A stretch of DNA of 64,000 nt from Chlorobaculum limnaeum (GTDB taxonomy: Bacteria > Bacteroidota > Chlorobiia > Chlorobiales > Chlorobiaceae), in assembly GCF_001747405.1 (NCBI RefSeq), contig NZ_CP017305.1, positions 2,064,001-2,128,000 of the forward strand, written 5' to 3'. A program made the translations under genes and the position numbers. The first letter of the stretch is position 1. Each line of letters begins with the position of its first letter. Shown here one piece after another: positions 26,924 through 35,041 of this stretch. The notes under the pieces were generated by a model. That model was not told where the DNA came from and did not search any database. It saw nothing but the letters and a program-made list of their open reading frames with translations.

Positions 26924-27981
26924 GATGGTATCTCTCCGTTGTACAGACAATAGTCGTAGATGGTTCGATAGAGGTCGCAGCTCAGACCGGCCCCGTCAGC
27001 GCCGTTGTAGTGAAGCCTCGACGGACAGTCGCCGGGGCAACGCCCCTGAAGCCCGCATCCGGCGCACTTTTCAAGCTCAGGCAACCGCCCGTCGGGCAGC
27101 GCTGTGTCGAACATGCGGGGATGATCGAGCGTACCGAGGTGGAAGCGGGCATCTCCGAGTGCTTGGGTGCAGGGATAGAGTTCGCCACGCGGCGTGACGG
27201 CGAGGCTCGATCCGGTGCAGGCCTGGCAGTAGGGACGGGCTTCAGCGCGCCCGAGAGCCGCAAGCACCGTCTGCCGCTCACGCAGGATGAGTGGACGGCT
27301 CCGCTGCGCATTCAGCACATCGAGCGTGGCGAGCAGGCGAGTGACGCCACTGCGGATCGTGACGGCATCCGGTGGCTGCACGCCGATTTTCGCCGTCACG
27401 GAGCCTTTTTGCACCAGCAAATCCAAACCGATTGCCGAGGCCATCGGCATCGAGTGCAGCGCCATGGCAAGCGTTGACAGCACTGGCGTATTGAGCGACA
27501 TTAACACCGTTGTGACCGAAAATGGCACCCGTTCGCTGTCGAGCATGGAGAGCGCTTTCCAAGTCGCCGCGCCCTGGCCGCGAAGCTGCTCCTGAATGGT
27601 GGGCAGTCCATCGACGCTGACGCCGACAGCGGTGCCGAACAATTGCAAACGGCGGGCACACTCCCGGTCAAGCAGCACGCCGTTGGTCTGGATGGCGGTG
27701 GTAGCGGGCAGATTGTTGTTTCTGATATACTCCAGAATCCCGAAAACAAGCTCTCCGGCAAGCAGCGGCTCACCGCCGGTCAGTTGCACATGGAAGGGCT
27801 GGTTCGATGCGGCCACCAGGTCGAGCGCACGCAGAGCCGTCTCAAGCTCCATCATCTCTCCCTGACCGTTGCCGCCACCTTCGTAGCAATAGGCGCAATC
27901 GAGGTTACATGCCGTGGTGACGACGAGCATGAGCGATGAAATCCGGTGATTGTTCAATACAAATCCTCTTTGATTCGGCAT
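26920..27981 (-). CDS. Radical SAM/SPASM-domain protein of unknown substrate
   Basis: This 353-aa iron-sulfur enzyme carries the radical SAM signature CNLDCAYCYEGG near residue 25, which binds a [4Fe-4S] cluster and S-adenosylmethionine, and the LTGGEPLL motif. The C-terminal part is a SPASM-like domain with clustered Cys (CQACTGSSLAVTPRGELYPC, then CAGCGLQGRCPGDCPSR) for auxiliary clusters. The family includes peptide and protein modifying enzymes such as anaerobic sulfatase-maturating enzymes. The start at ATG 27981 overlaps the TIM-barrel gene by 28 bp; a GTG at 28035 is also in frame. Its position between a TIM-barrel gene and a CobN gene in a corrinoid operon is unexpected, and the substrate is unknown. 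Confidence 0.9.
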   Translation of the reverse strand: MPNQRGFVLNNHRISSLMLVVTTACNLDCAYCYEGGGNGQGEMMELETALRALDLVAASNQPFHVQLTGGEPLLAGELVFGILEYIRNNNLPATTAIQTNGVLLDRECARRLQLFGTAVGVSVDGLPTIQEQLRGQGAATWKALSMLDSERVPFSVTTVLMSLNTPVLSTLAMALHSMPMASAIGLDLLVQKGSVTAKIGVQPPDAVTIRSGVTRLLATLDVLNAQRSRPLILRERQTVLAALGRAEARPYCQACTGSSLAVTPRGELYPCTQALGDARFHLGTLDHPRMFDTALPDGRLPELEKCAGCGLQGRCPGDCPSRLHYNGADGAGLSCDLYRTIYDYCLYNGEIPS

Positions 27982-28967
27982 TCGGGAAAAAAGCGTTGTA
28001 ACGCCCGTTTCTGCCGCTCGACCTTCCCGATCCACTCGCCAAGGGAGCTGAACGCGAGTTCGAACACGACGTTGTCCGGCTCGATGAGATCGAACAGCTC
28101 GCCAAGCATGGAGTGCGAAAAAGGCTCGTGACGATCCAGATCGCGTACATGGCGGAGAGCGATGGAGAAGCGCTGCCAGAAATCGTGAGCGCCGCCAAAA
28201 GGATCAGCATTGGCAAATCCGGCCTTGGCCGCTTCACCCGACAGACTCTTGCTCAGATGCACCGCCCTGATGAGCTTGCGATAGTCACCGAGCCGCTCAA
28301 CCTCGCGCAAAAGAAAAGCAATCGCCTCCTCTTCGGTTCGCAACTCCTGATTCTTGTTCAGAATATGGCCGGTATCGAGCACGATGCCGCACTTCGGCCA
28401 CCGGACTTTCGAGAGCAACCGGTCGATTTCGTCCGTGCTGTCGAGCCGGAAATTGCCAGGCCACCAGAGATTCTCGAACAGAATCCAGCCGTCGTATGGA
28501 GTGTCGCGCACCACCTCGTTGATGATTTCAGCGGAAAGATCGACGGTTTCTTGCCAACTCCACGGGGGTTGCCAGTTGAAGACGTACTCCAGCTCGTAGT
28601 GAACCGGATGGAATACCACATAGGGCACGCCGAAACGGGCCGCCAGTTCGAGCTGTGAACGATAGCATGAAATCACCGCCTCCCGGTTCACCCCGCCGTA
28701 GTAGTGGCGCACGGTTTCCTCGCTGTCGAAGATGCGGAGCAACCCCTCCCGGTCGTCGCGCCATATCTGGCGCAGCATGACGAAAAAGCGCAGATGAATT
28801 CCCCCGACGATCTCTTTCGGAATTGCCGTGCAGTCGTATGCGCCTGCCGGGTACAGCTCGAAGCCGTCCATGCCGGTGCGCCGGAGCAGCGATGCCGCCT
28901 CGCTCCAGTTCGGCCCGGCGATGTCCAGATCGGAGCCATGCGTACTGATGTTGAGCAGCCAGTTCAC
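27954..28967 (-). CDS. TIM-barrel protein, sugar phosphate isomerase/epimerase-like
   Basis: This 337-aa protein has the AP-endonuclease-2/xylose-isomerase-like fold. Typical parts are NISTHGSDLDI at the first strand, DGFELYPAGAY, VVFHPVHYEL, WILFENLWWPGNF with a Glu where a metal ligand is expected, and KCGIVLDTGHIL with Asp and His metal ligands, then AVHLSKSLSGE. It probably binds a divalent metal and acts on a sugar-like or other small substrate. The start is GTG, overlapping the nitrilase-like gene (GTGA). Its tight coupling to the radical SAM and nitrilase-like genes suggests one pathway. No substrate can be assigned. Confidence 0.85.
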   Translation of the reverse strand: MNWLLNISTHGSDLDIAGPNWSEAASLLRRTGMDGFELYPAGAYDCTAIPKEIVGGIHLRFFVMLRQIWRDDREGLLRIFDSEETVRHYYGGVNREAVISCYRSQLELAARFGVPYVVFHPVHYELEYVFNWQPPWSWQETVDLSAEIINEVVRDTPYDGWILFENLWWPGNFRLDSTDEIDRLLSKVRWPKCGIVLDTGHILNKNQELRTEEEAIAFLLREVERLGDYRKLIRAVHLSKSLSGEAAKAGFANADPFGGAHDFWQRFSIALRHVRDLDRHEPFSHSMLGELFDLIEPDNVVFELAFSSLGEWIGKVERQKRALQRFFPECRIKEDLY

Positions 28968-30523
28968 GGCGTTTCCTCCTCGCGCTTTCCGGTTTCATCG
29001 ACCTGGCAGGCATCGTGCAAGCGCCCGTTTCGCGCAAGCAAAAGTTCGGCGTCGATCCGGTCGAAAAAGCGCTTCCGGCGAAGTTTTTCCACCTCGATCA
29101 GCATGGAGGCTCCATCGAGGCCTTCGCCGGTGGCCTCCTCCCAGCGGTAGTGATCGACTGGTGGCAGACAGATAAAAGACACGTCGCGCCCGCACGCCGC
29201 AACGGCAACCTGCTCGATGGAACGGGAGCCGAGCACGGCCCGGTCGGCCTCGTCGAATCCGGTCGCGGACACCACCACCAGATCGCACCCCTCTTTGGCG
29301 AGCGCCGTTACCGCTTCCGGGTGGTGGCACTCCTCCGGGGAAAGCAGCGTCAGGCGCAGATGGTCGAGATCGATCAGCACGAACTCGTCACGTTCCGGTT
29401 GTCGCCGGTACACACTTCCATCCGGGCAGCAGCAGGTCAGCTCGCTCACTCCGTCCGTATCCACAAGGCCAGCACAGAACACCGTACCATGCACCCGTGC
29501 CGCATTCAGCAGAAAACCGCTCGCCGTCACCCGGTCGGAAACCCTGAGCATCGGCAGCACCACTACCAGCCCGGCAGCCCTCTGACGGCCATGCAAGAAG
29601 CTGTCGAGAACTGACACATCGCCCGACTCCGGAGAGTGTTCATGCAGGCAGTGTACCTGCACCGGAGCGGGTTCGGGCAGTCCGTGCCACTTCGTCATAT
29701 CGGTGGCATAGCGCATGTCGAGATAGAGCGAACGGTAGCGCTCCGGAGTCCTTGCAGCGAGACGCTCACGGCTCGGCGAAATCAGGCGACCCTTTGAAAG
29801 GGGGAGTTCGACATGAAACACTGCGGAGTCCGGCGAGCTGTACTCGGCAATAACCGAACCATCAGAAGCGTAGGCACAGGAAAAGGCATCGAAACACTCC
29901 ATCGTGCGATCTTTGCCCGTGCGGTTGCAAGCCACCAGAGCGCAGCCGTTTTCACGCGCCCGCGCCCGCCAAAGCTCCCGTGGATCGAGCGAGCCTCCAG
30001 GCCAGTTGGCCGAAACCAGCAAGAGATCGGCACCACGCAGAGCGGCTGTTCTCGGAATGAGTCCGTAGTAGGTGTCGGAGCAGATAAGCACGGCAGCTTT
30101 ACCCCATGGCGTCTCGAAAATACTCTCCTGCAAAGGCGATCCCTGGCAAGCCCAGCGAGCCTCGGCGGTCACTTTCCGATAATTGAGATGCCGCTTTCCG
30201 TCCGGGCCGAGCACGGCGACGGAGTTATAGAAAATACCGGTGAGCGGATCGGTTTCGGGATAACCGAACACGATGTAACAGCCTTCGGCTTCGGCGATTT
30301 CGGCCATCGCCCGCACCGACGGGCCATGCTGCGTTTCGGCAACAGCGGCGACCTCTTTCGGCGACCGGAAGCTGTAGCCGCTGACGGCCAACTCGGTGTT
30401 CACGATAATCCTTGCACCCGCTTCAGCCGCCTGCCGGTTGAGGCGGATCAGCTCCCGGCGGTTGTGCTCCGGCTCGCCATGCCGGACTGCCAGATGGACA
30501 AGCGCGATGTTCAGTCGTTCCAT
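28964..30523 (-). CDS. Tandem nitrilase-superfamily protein (second domain degenerate)
   Basis: This 519-aa protein starts with a C-N hydrolase domain. Its catalytic triad is visible: Glu in NTELAVSGYSF, Lys in YRKVTAEARW and Cys in VLICSDTYYG. The second half (about residues 270-500) repeats the fold weakly: LVVVLPMLRVSDRVTASGFL, then HGTVFCAGLVDTDGVSELTC and DLVVVSATGFDEAD, but without a recognisable Glu-Lys-Cys triad. Such enzymes hydrolyse or transfer amides. Start 30523 (MERLNIALVHL) is chosen; it overlaps cbiZ by 13 bp. Next to CbiZ it may act on amide groups of corrinoids, but this is inference. Confidence 0.85.
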   Translation of the reverse strand: MERLNIALVHLAVRHGEPEHNRRELIRLNRQAAEAGARIIVNTELAVSGYSFRSPKEVAAVAETQHGPSVRAMAEIAEAEGCYIVFGYPETDPLTGIFYNSVAVLGPDGKRHLNYRKVTAEARWACQGSPLQESIFETPWGKAAVLICSDTYYGLIPRTAALRGADLLLVSANWPGGSLDPRELWRARARENGCALVACNRTGKDRTMECFDAFSCAYASDGSVIAEYSSPDSAVFHVELPLSKGRLISPSRERLAARTPERYRSLYLDMRYATDMTKWHGLPEPAPVQVHCLHEHSPESGDVSVLDSFLHGRQRAAGLVVVLPMLRVSDRVTASGFLLNAARVHGTVFCAGLVDTDGVSELTCCCPDGSVYRRQPERDEFVLIDLDHLRLTLLSPEECHHPEAVTALAKEGCDLVVVSATGFDEADRAVLGSRSIEQVAVAACGRDVSFICLPPVDHYRWEEATGEGLDGASMLIEVEKLRRKRFFDRIDAELLLARNGRLHDACQVDETGKREEETP

Positions 30524-31653
30524 TTGTCGGCGTACCCCAGCGCCCATGCGGTTGTGATGAATGAAAGCAGTGCCTCTCGACCGGCGCTCCAACTGACCGC
30601 TTCAAGCTGTTCGGCATACGTTGCGATCCGCTCCTGCCGGTGCGAAACCGCCGCCGCGAAGAGCGCACCCTGCATGACGAAAATCTCGCCCATGCAGGAG
30701 TCGGGCAACAGACCCCAAGCGTGTTTATCGTACAGATGCACCAGCGCGCACGCCGCAGCCACCGTCATGGAGTCGCGGTCAAGGCCTGCGAAATTTTTCC
30801 TGAACACCTCACGATCGTCCGGCGACAACCGCCCGGAAACCATCTCCATCACCTCTTCCCTCTTCGCGCCAAACCGCCGGATATGTTCATAGACTGAGCG
30901 CTGGCTCTGCGGAGTCAGGGAGTTCTGGCGGGAAAGCGTGTCACGCAGTGCATCGATTACCGCGCAGGCGATCAGCTCGCCGAGCTTGGAGTGCTTGCCC
31001 GCGCTGGTGAGCGGGCGCGATCCGCCAAGCACGCAGGCCACCGCGATCTGGTCGGTACCCGTGCCGGTGGCCAGCCCCTCGGAGTAGCGCGACGAAACGG
31101 CAAGCTCCTGCAACACGGCGCTCTTGGCCTCGGTCGCGGTCACGATGCTGCGCACCATAGCGCCGTGGCTCAGTTCGCGATTGATGAGCAACATCATGTT
31201 GATCGTGCCCGGCGGCTCTTCACCCTTTTTGTCCAACGGTTCAAACCCCTCCTCGCCCTCCCAGACCGAGGCGGGATCGCCCGCACGTCCCGCGTTACCT
31301 TCGACGCCTCCGGTGCAGATTGCCGTGACCGAGAGGTCTCGAAACGAGCGCGTGGCGATGGCCGCGTGGTTCATGTTGGCCGCCGTGCCGAGCGATGCGC
31401 TCAGCTCCGCGACCCCGTACCGTTCGCACAGCCCCTGATGGTAGCGCTCCGGTTCGGCAACAATGGTTTTCAGATCTTTCCGCATGTGACCCGCAGGCTC
31501 GCACGACTGGTGGTTGAACACGCCGCCAAGGTCATCGCGCAGGCCGCCATGCACCCGGCAGGTCGAAACTACCCTATGCGGCGCGAGAAAACGCACCGAA
31601 ATCATCTTGCCCACGCGATGAACCTCGGCATCGCCAAAAACTCCTAACTTCAT
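30511..31653 (-). CDS. cbiZ: Adenosylcobinamide amidohydrolase
   Basis: CbiZ cleaves the aminopropanol arm from (adenosyl)cobinamide or from pseudocobalamin-type corrinoids, giving cobyric acid for re-assembly with the cell's own lower ligand. The 380-aa protein shows the family core: NHQSCEP, SLGTAANMNHAAIATRSFRD with AICTGGVEGNAGRAGDPA, then GTINMMLLINRELSHGAMVR and ATGTGTDQIAVA. A C-terminal extension of about 130 residues follows, including a helical part with HIRRFGAKREEVMEMVSGRL. It starts 47 bp after the second BtuF-like gene and overlaps the nitrilase-like gene. With BtuB/F/C/D it defines a corrinoid salvage and remodelling operon. Confidence 0.93.
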   Translation of the reverse strand: MKLGVFGDAEVHRVGKMISVRFLAPHRVVSTCRVHGGLRDDLGGVFNHQSCEPAGHMRKDLKTIVAEPERYHQGLCERYGVAELSASLGTAANMNHAAIATRSFRDLSVTAICTGGVEGNAGRAGDPASVWEGEEGFEPLDKKGEEPPGTINMMLLINRELSHGAMVRSIVTATEAKSAVLQELAVSSRYSEGLATGTGTDQIAVACVLGGSRPLTSAGKHSKLGELIACAVIDALRDTLSRQNSLTPQSQRSVYEHIRRFGAKREEVMEMVSGRLSPDDREVFRKNFAGLDRDSMTVAAACALVHLYDKHAWGLLPDSCMGEIFVMQGALFAAAVSHRQERIATYAEQLEAVSWSAGREALLSFITTAWALGYADKWND

Positions 31654-31700
31654 ATAATTTTGTTAGTTAAAGCAATACCAATACTGCCGGAAGAGGAGAA

Positions 31701-32873
31701 TCATTCAAGTTTCCGGTAATAGTACAGCTTGTGTCCCGGCATCAGCTCCGGATGAAAAATAGTGATGAGATCGGCAAGGATCAGATGAGGTTCGGTCATG
31801 CCTGCATCCCAGAAACTGCTCCTGCCGTTGCTGAAACAACGGTTGTTGTTGTTATAAACCCTGCCCTCCCTGACGCTCCTGAACGCCTGATAACGCAGAT
31901 CTTCCGAAAGCAGCTCCGGCATGGTCGAAACGCGGGAATGGGTGTTCAGCCAGAAATCGGCTTCTGCACCCTTCTCCATGGCAACTTCTCCGCTCAGCAT
32001 ATGACCTCGATCGAGCTCCTGATCCCTGAAAAGGTAGTCTGCCCCGGCATGATCGAGCATCGCAACAAACCAGTTCGACGACCCCATGGTAGACCAGGTG
32101 CCCTTTCTCATATACCCGGCAATAACCGTCGGCCGCTCATGCAAACCCCTCGCTTTTTCCTGTACCTGCAGATATGCCCTCTCTTTCTCACTGAATATCG
32201 CTGCCGCCAGACTGTCCCTGCCGAAAAAGGCGCCCATGAACCGTATCCATTCGAGAGCGCCGAGGGGGTGATCTTCAAGAGAGGCAGAGAACAATCCGGG
32301 AAGCAACCCGTAGGATCCTAACTTCGCCGGAATGTCCGAACCGGCTGCGGATGTGTTGATGAAAACCATGTCGGGATTCACGGAAACAAGCTTCTCCATG
32401 TTCATCGAACGCATGAGTCCCGTTACGGCAATGCTCCCGTCGTCTATCTTCCGGTGTATCCAGTCCTGACCGACCCGTACTTCTCCCGATACGCCTGCAA
32501 TCGCATCGGAAGCGCCGATCAGTTCGAGCAGCGCGACCTGAAATCCGCTTTCGCAGGTCACGTTACCCAGTGGAACCCGAACCACCCGCTCGTCGGAATC
32601 ATGCCGGGGTATTGCAGCGCCGCGGGGAACCAGCAGATAACGCATGGCCGGAGTCCTCTTTTCATGCGAACTGGAAAAAACCTCGATTCTGGTATAACCG
32701 TCGTGCTTCTTCATCGAAAAGAGTTTCGCGTACCGTAGAGGCTGCACATGTACGGAAAGGCTCTCTTTTACGGCTCTTTTTTCAGTCGGGGACTGGCATG
32801 CCTGACAGAGAACCAGACAGACAGAAAGCGCCGGAAACAGCCACCACCCGAAAAGCGATTTCCTCTTGTTCAT
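31701..32873 (-). CDS. BtuF-like periplasmic binding lipoprotein (second copy)
   Basis: This 390-aa substrate-binding protein belongs to the helical-backbone class III (BtuF/FhuD/FecB type). The lipobox CQAC lies near residue 26 after a hydrophobic signal. The two lobes are visible: VRVPLGNVTCESGFQVALLE with LIGASDAIAGVS, MVFINTSAAGSDIPAKLGSY, and a long central helix AAIFSEKERAYLQVQEKARG. Near the C-terminus VREGRVYNNNNRCFSNGRSS is typical of this subfamily. It overlaps btuD by ATGA. The two BtuF-like proteins are only distantly similar, so they may bind different corrinoids or precursors. Confidence 0.88.
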   Translation of the reverse strand: MNKRKSLFGWWLFPALSVCLVLCQACQSPTEKRAVKESLSVHVQPLRYAKLFSMKKHDGYTRIEVFSSSHEKRTPAMRYLLVPRGAAIPRHDSDERVVRVPLGNVTCESGFQVALLELIGASDAIAGVSGEVRVGQDWIHRKIDDGSIAVTGLMRSMNMEKLVSVNPDMVFINTSAAGSDIPAKLGSYGLLPGLFSASLEDHPLGALEWIRFMGAFFGRDSLAAAIFSEKERAYLQVQEKARGLHERPTVIAGYMRKGTWSTMGSSNWFVAMLDHAGADYLFRDQELDRGHMLSGEVAMEKGAEADFWLNTHSRVSTMPELLSEDLRYQAFRSVREGRVYNNNNRCFSNGRSSFWDAGMTEPHLILADLITIFHPELMPGHKLYYYRKLE

Positions 32874-33952
32874 CGCTCTTTTCCTTCGTTTTGCGATTCA
32901 TTTACCAGAGAAAGCAGCTCATCCAGGCTTTCCTTCTCGACCGGCCTGCAGCCCTCGCCGGAGACGTACTTCCACTTGTGCTCGCCGTTCAGGGTTTCAA
33001 TCTCGATATGCCTGATGTCCGATGCCCCGGGTATAACCATGCAGCCGGCTCTTTCGAGCGCCCGCTGCGTCCAGTATGCCGTTATACCCTCGCCGACCAG
33101 TCCGATCTGCCTTACGCCCTGGCGACTCAAGCGGAACGAGCCGGAAAACGGATCGAACTCGAACCCGTTCCGCTTGAAAGCGTGTTCGAGATGGCCGTCG
33201 AGCACAAGCGATTCGGGAATGGCGGCAACCATTGCCGATGAAGAGCCTCCCGAAGGATTCATCAGCCATATCCTGTCGGCAGCCTGCAGGGCGAGATCAA
33301 GTTCGTGGGTGGAAAGCACAACCGCTTTCCCCTGTTCCTGTGCAAGCGTTTTCAGGAGCTGTATAATTTCGAGACGGTTCGGCAGATCGAGATGCGCCGT
33401 CGGCTCATCGAGCAGAATCACCGGCGTGTCCTGGGCGATGGCACGGGCGATCATCACCTTCTGACGCTCGCCATCACTGAGATCCCCGACATGGCGATGT
33501 GAGAATCGCCTTGTACCGGTGGTCTCGATCGCCTGACGGACAATAGTCTCATCCTCCGGTGACAGCCGGCCCATCCATCCTGTATAGGGAGAACGACCGA
33601 GAGCCACGAGCGCATAGACCGACATGTTTCCGGTCATAACCCGTTCGGTCAGCACAAGGCTCATCAGTTTTGCAATTTCCTTCGGATGCTGCTTTCCGAC
33701 CTCTTTTCCTTTCAGCAGCACCGATCCACCGAGAGGTTTCTGCACCCCGGCCAGCGTTCTCATCAGCGTCGATTTGCCTGAACCGTTGGGCCCCAGAAGA
33801 CAGACAAGTTCACCGGCAGCAAGATCAAGCTCGATCTTGTCCGCAATGACCTTGCAGGTACCATGAGCTGAACGGCTGAACCCCGCGCTTTTTCGTTTTG
33901 CCGATCGGTATCCGATAGAGAGGGATCGGGTCTGTAAAACATGTTCGCTCAT
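32870..33952 (-). CDS. ABC transporter ATPase, BtuD-like with C-terminal extension
   Basis: This 360-aa protein energises BtuC. The ABC domain (about residues 1-255) has Walker A GPNGSGKST, a signature DLSDGERQKVMIARAIAQD and Walker B VILLDEPTAHLDL. About 100 further residues (from HLEHAFKRNGFEFDPFSGSF through ERAGCMVIPG and a Lys/Glu-rich end) do not belong to the ABC domain. Start 33952 is chosen because it overlaps the btuC stop (ATGA); a much longer frame upstream only shadows btuC. The extension is a small alpha/beta-like domain of unknown role. Its place in the operon fits corrinoid import. Confidence 0.92.
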   Translation of the reverse strand: MSEHVLQTRSLSIGYRSAKRKSAGFSRSAHGTCKVIADKIELDLAAGELVCLLGPNGSGKSTLMRTLAGVQKPLGGSVLLKGKEVGKQHPKEIAKLMSLVLTERVMTGNMSVYALVALGRSPYTGWMGRLSPEDETIVRQAIETTGTRRFSHRHVGDLSDGERQKVMIARAIAQDTPVILLDEPTAHLDLPNRLEIIQLLKTLAQEQGKAVVLSTHELDLALQAADRIWLMNPSGGSSSAMVAAIPESLVLDGHLEHAFKRNGFEFDPFSGSFRLSRQGVRQIGLVGEGITAYWTQRALERAGCMVIPGASDIRHIEIETLNGEHKWKYVSGEGCRPVEKESLDELLSLVNESQNEGKER

Positions 33953-35040
33953 GAGAAGGAGGCTCTGAGGTTTTTCTGCCTGACGATGACCCAGATAACG
34001 ACCGGGGAACCGATCAGGGCGGTTACGGCATTGATGGGAAGCGTCGTCTGGGTTCCTGGCATCTGCGCGATAATGTCGCACGCAAGCATCAGAATGGCCC
34101 CCATGAGGCATGAACTCGGCATGAGAAAACGGTGATCGGAGGTGTTCAGTATGGAACGGGCCAGATGGGGCACGGCGATACCGATGAATCCGATGGGACC
34201 GCAGAAACCGGTCACGCTTCCGGCAAGCAGGCTCGTCGCAAGGATCACGAATAGCCGTGTCGAGAATGTGCCCATGCCGAGGCTGCGGGCATAGTTTTCG
34301 CCAAGCAGCAGCACGTTGAGCGGTTTGGAGGTTGCAAAAGAGATAAGAAGCCCTGCCGTCACCACGATGCAAAGCACGGCAAGCTGCGTTCCGAATACGC
34401 CACCGAGACTCCCGAATGTCCAGATCAGATAATCCTGAATCTCTTCAGGAGCGCTGAAATACTGCCAGATGCTGATGAATGAAACCGTGATGTTGCCGAC
34501 CATGATGCCGACAATCAGCAGGACGACATTGTCGCGGATCCGCACCGCAACCCCGAGCACGACAAGCAGGACAGCCATCGCTCCTGCGGTTGCAGCTAAA
34601 ACGATCAGCCAGCTGCCGCCGAGCCCGAGCTGACGGATGGCAAACGCATTGGCGGCGCCTCCGGAAGCGAGCATCACCACGGCAACGCCGAGACTTGCCC
34701 CGGCAGAAATGCCAAGCACGGACGGACCGGCAAGCGGGTTGCGGAACAGGGTCTGCATCTGAAGTCCGCTTACGGATAGAGCCGCTCCGGCAACAACCGC
34801 CGTAATCGCCTTCGGAAGCCGTATCGTCATGACGATCTTTTCCCAGGCCACCCCTTCTGTTTCACTGCCGAAAAGAATCGCAACGACGCTCCTGAGCGGT
34901 ATCTGCACCGAGCCCAGCGCAATATCGAGCATGAAGAGCGACAACAGCACGATCAGCATGGCGACGATCATCCCTGATCTGGGCACCAGCGAGGGCCAGG
35001 CATGAACTTTCGGATCCGATTGCGACAAACTGCTCTGCAT
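33949..35040 (-). CDS. ABC transporter permease, BtuC/FecCD family
   Basis: This 363-aa membrane protein has about ten transmembrane helices. FecCD-family landmarks are RLPKAITAVVAGAALSVSGL, then GPSVLGISAGASLGVAVVML near residues 105-130, and GPIGFIGIAVPHLARSIL, which contains the coupling helix touching the ATPase. It starts 1 bp after the first BtuF-like gene and overlaps the ATPase gene (ATGA). Family members import vitamin B12, heme or Fe-siderophores; the riboswitch and CbiZ point to corrinoids. Confidence 0.94.
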   Translation of the reverse strand: MQSSLSQSDPKVHAWPSLVPRSGMIVAMLIVLLSLFMLDIALGSVQIPLRSVVAILFGSETEGVAWEKIVMTIRLPKAITAVVAGAALSVSGLQMQTLFRNPLAGPSVLGISAGASLGVAVVMLASGGAANAFAIRQLGLGGSWLIVLAATAGAMAVLLVVLGVAVRIRDNVVLLIVGIMVGNITVSFISIWQYFSAPEEIQDYLIWTFGSLGGVFGTQLAVLCIVVTAGLLISFATSKPLNVLLLGENYARSLGMGTFSTRLFVILATSLLAGSVTGFCGPIGFIGIAVPHLARSILNTSDHRFLMPSSCLMGAILMLACDIIAQMPGTQTTLPINAVTALIGSPVVIWVIVRQKNLRASFS

Positions 35041-35041
35041 G

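Noticed and set aside
32870-34372. 500-aa version of the BtuD-like protein starting inside btuC
   Set aside because: The first 140 residues are an out-of-frame shadow of btuC. The ATG at 33952 overlaps the btuC stop and begins a normal ABC domain.
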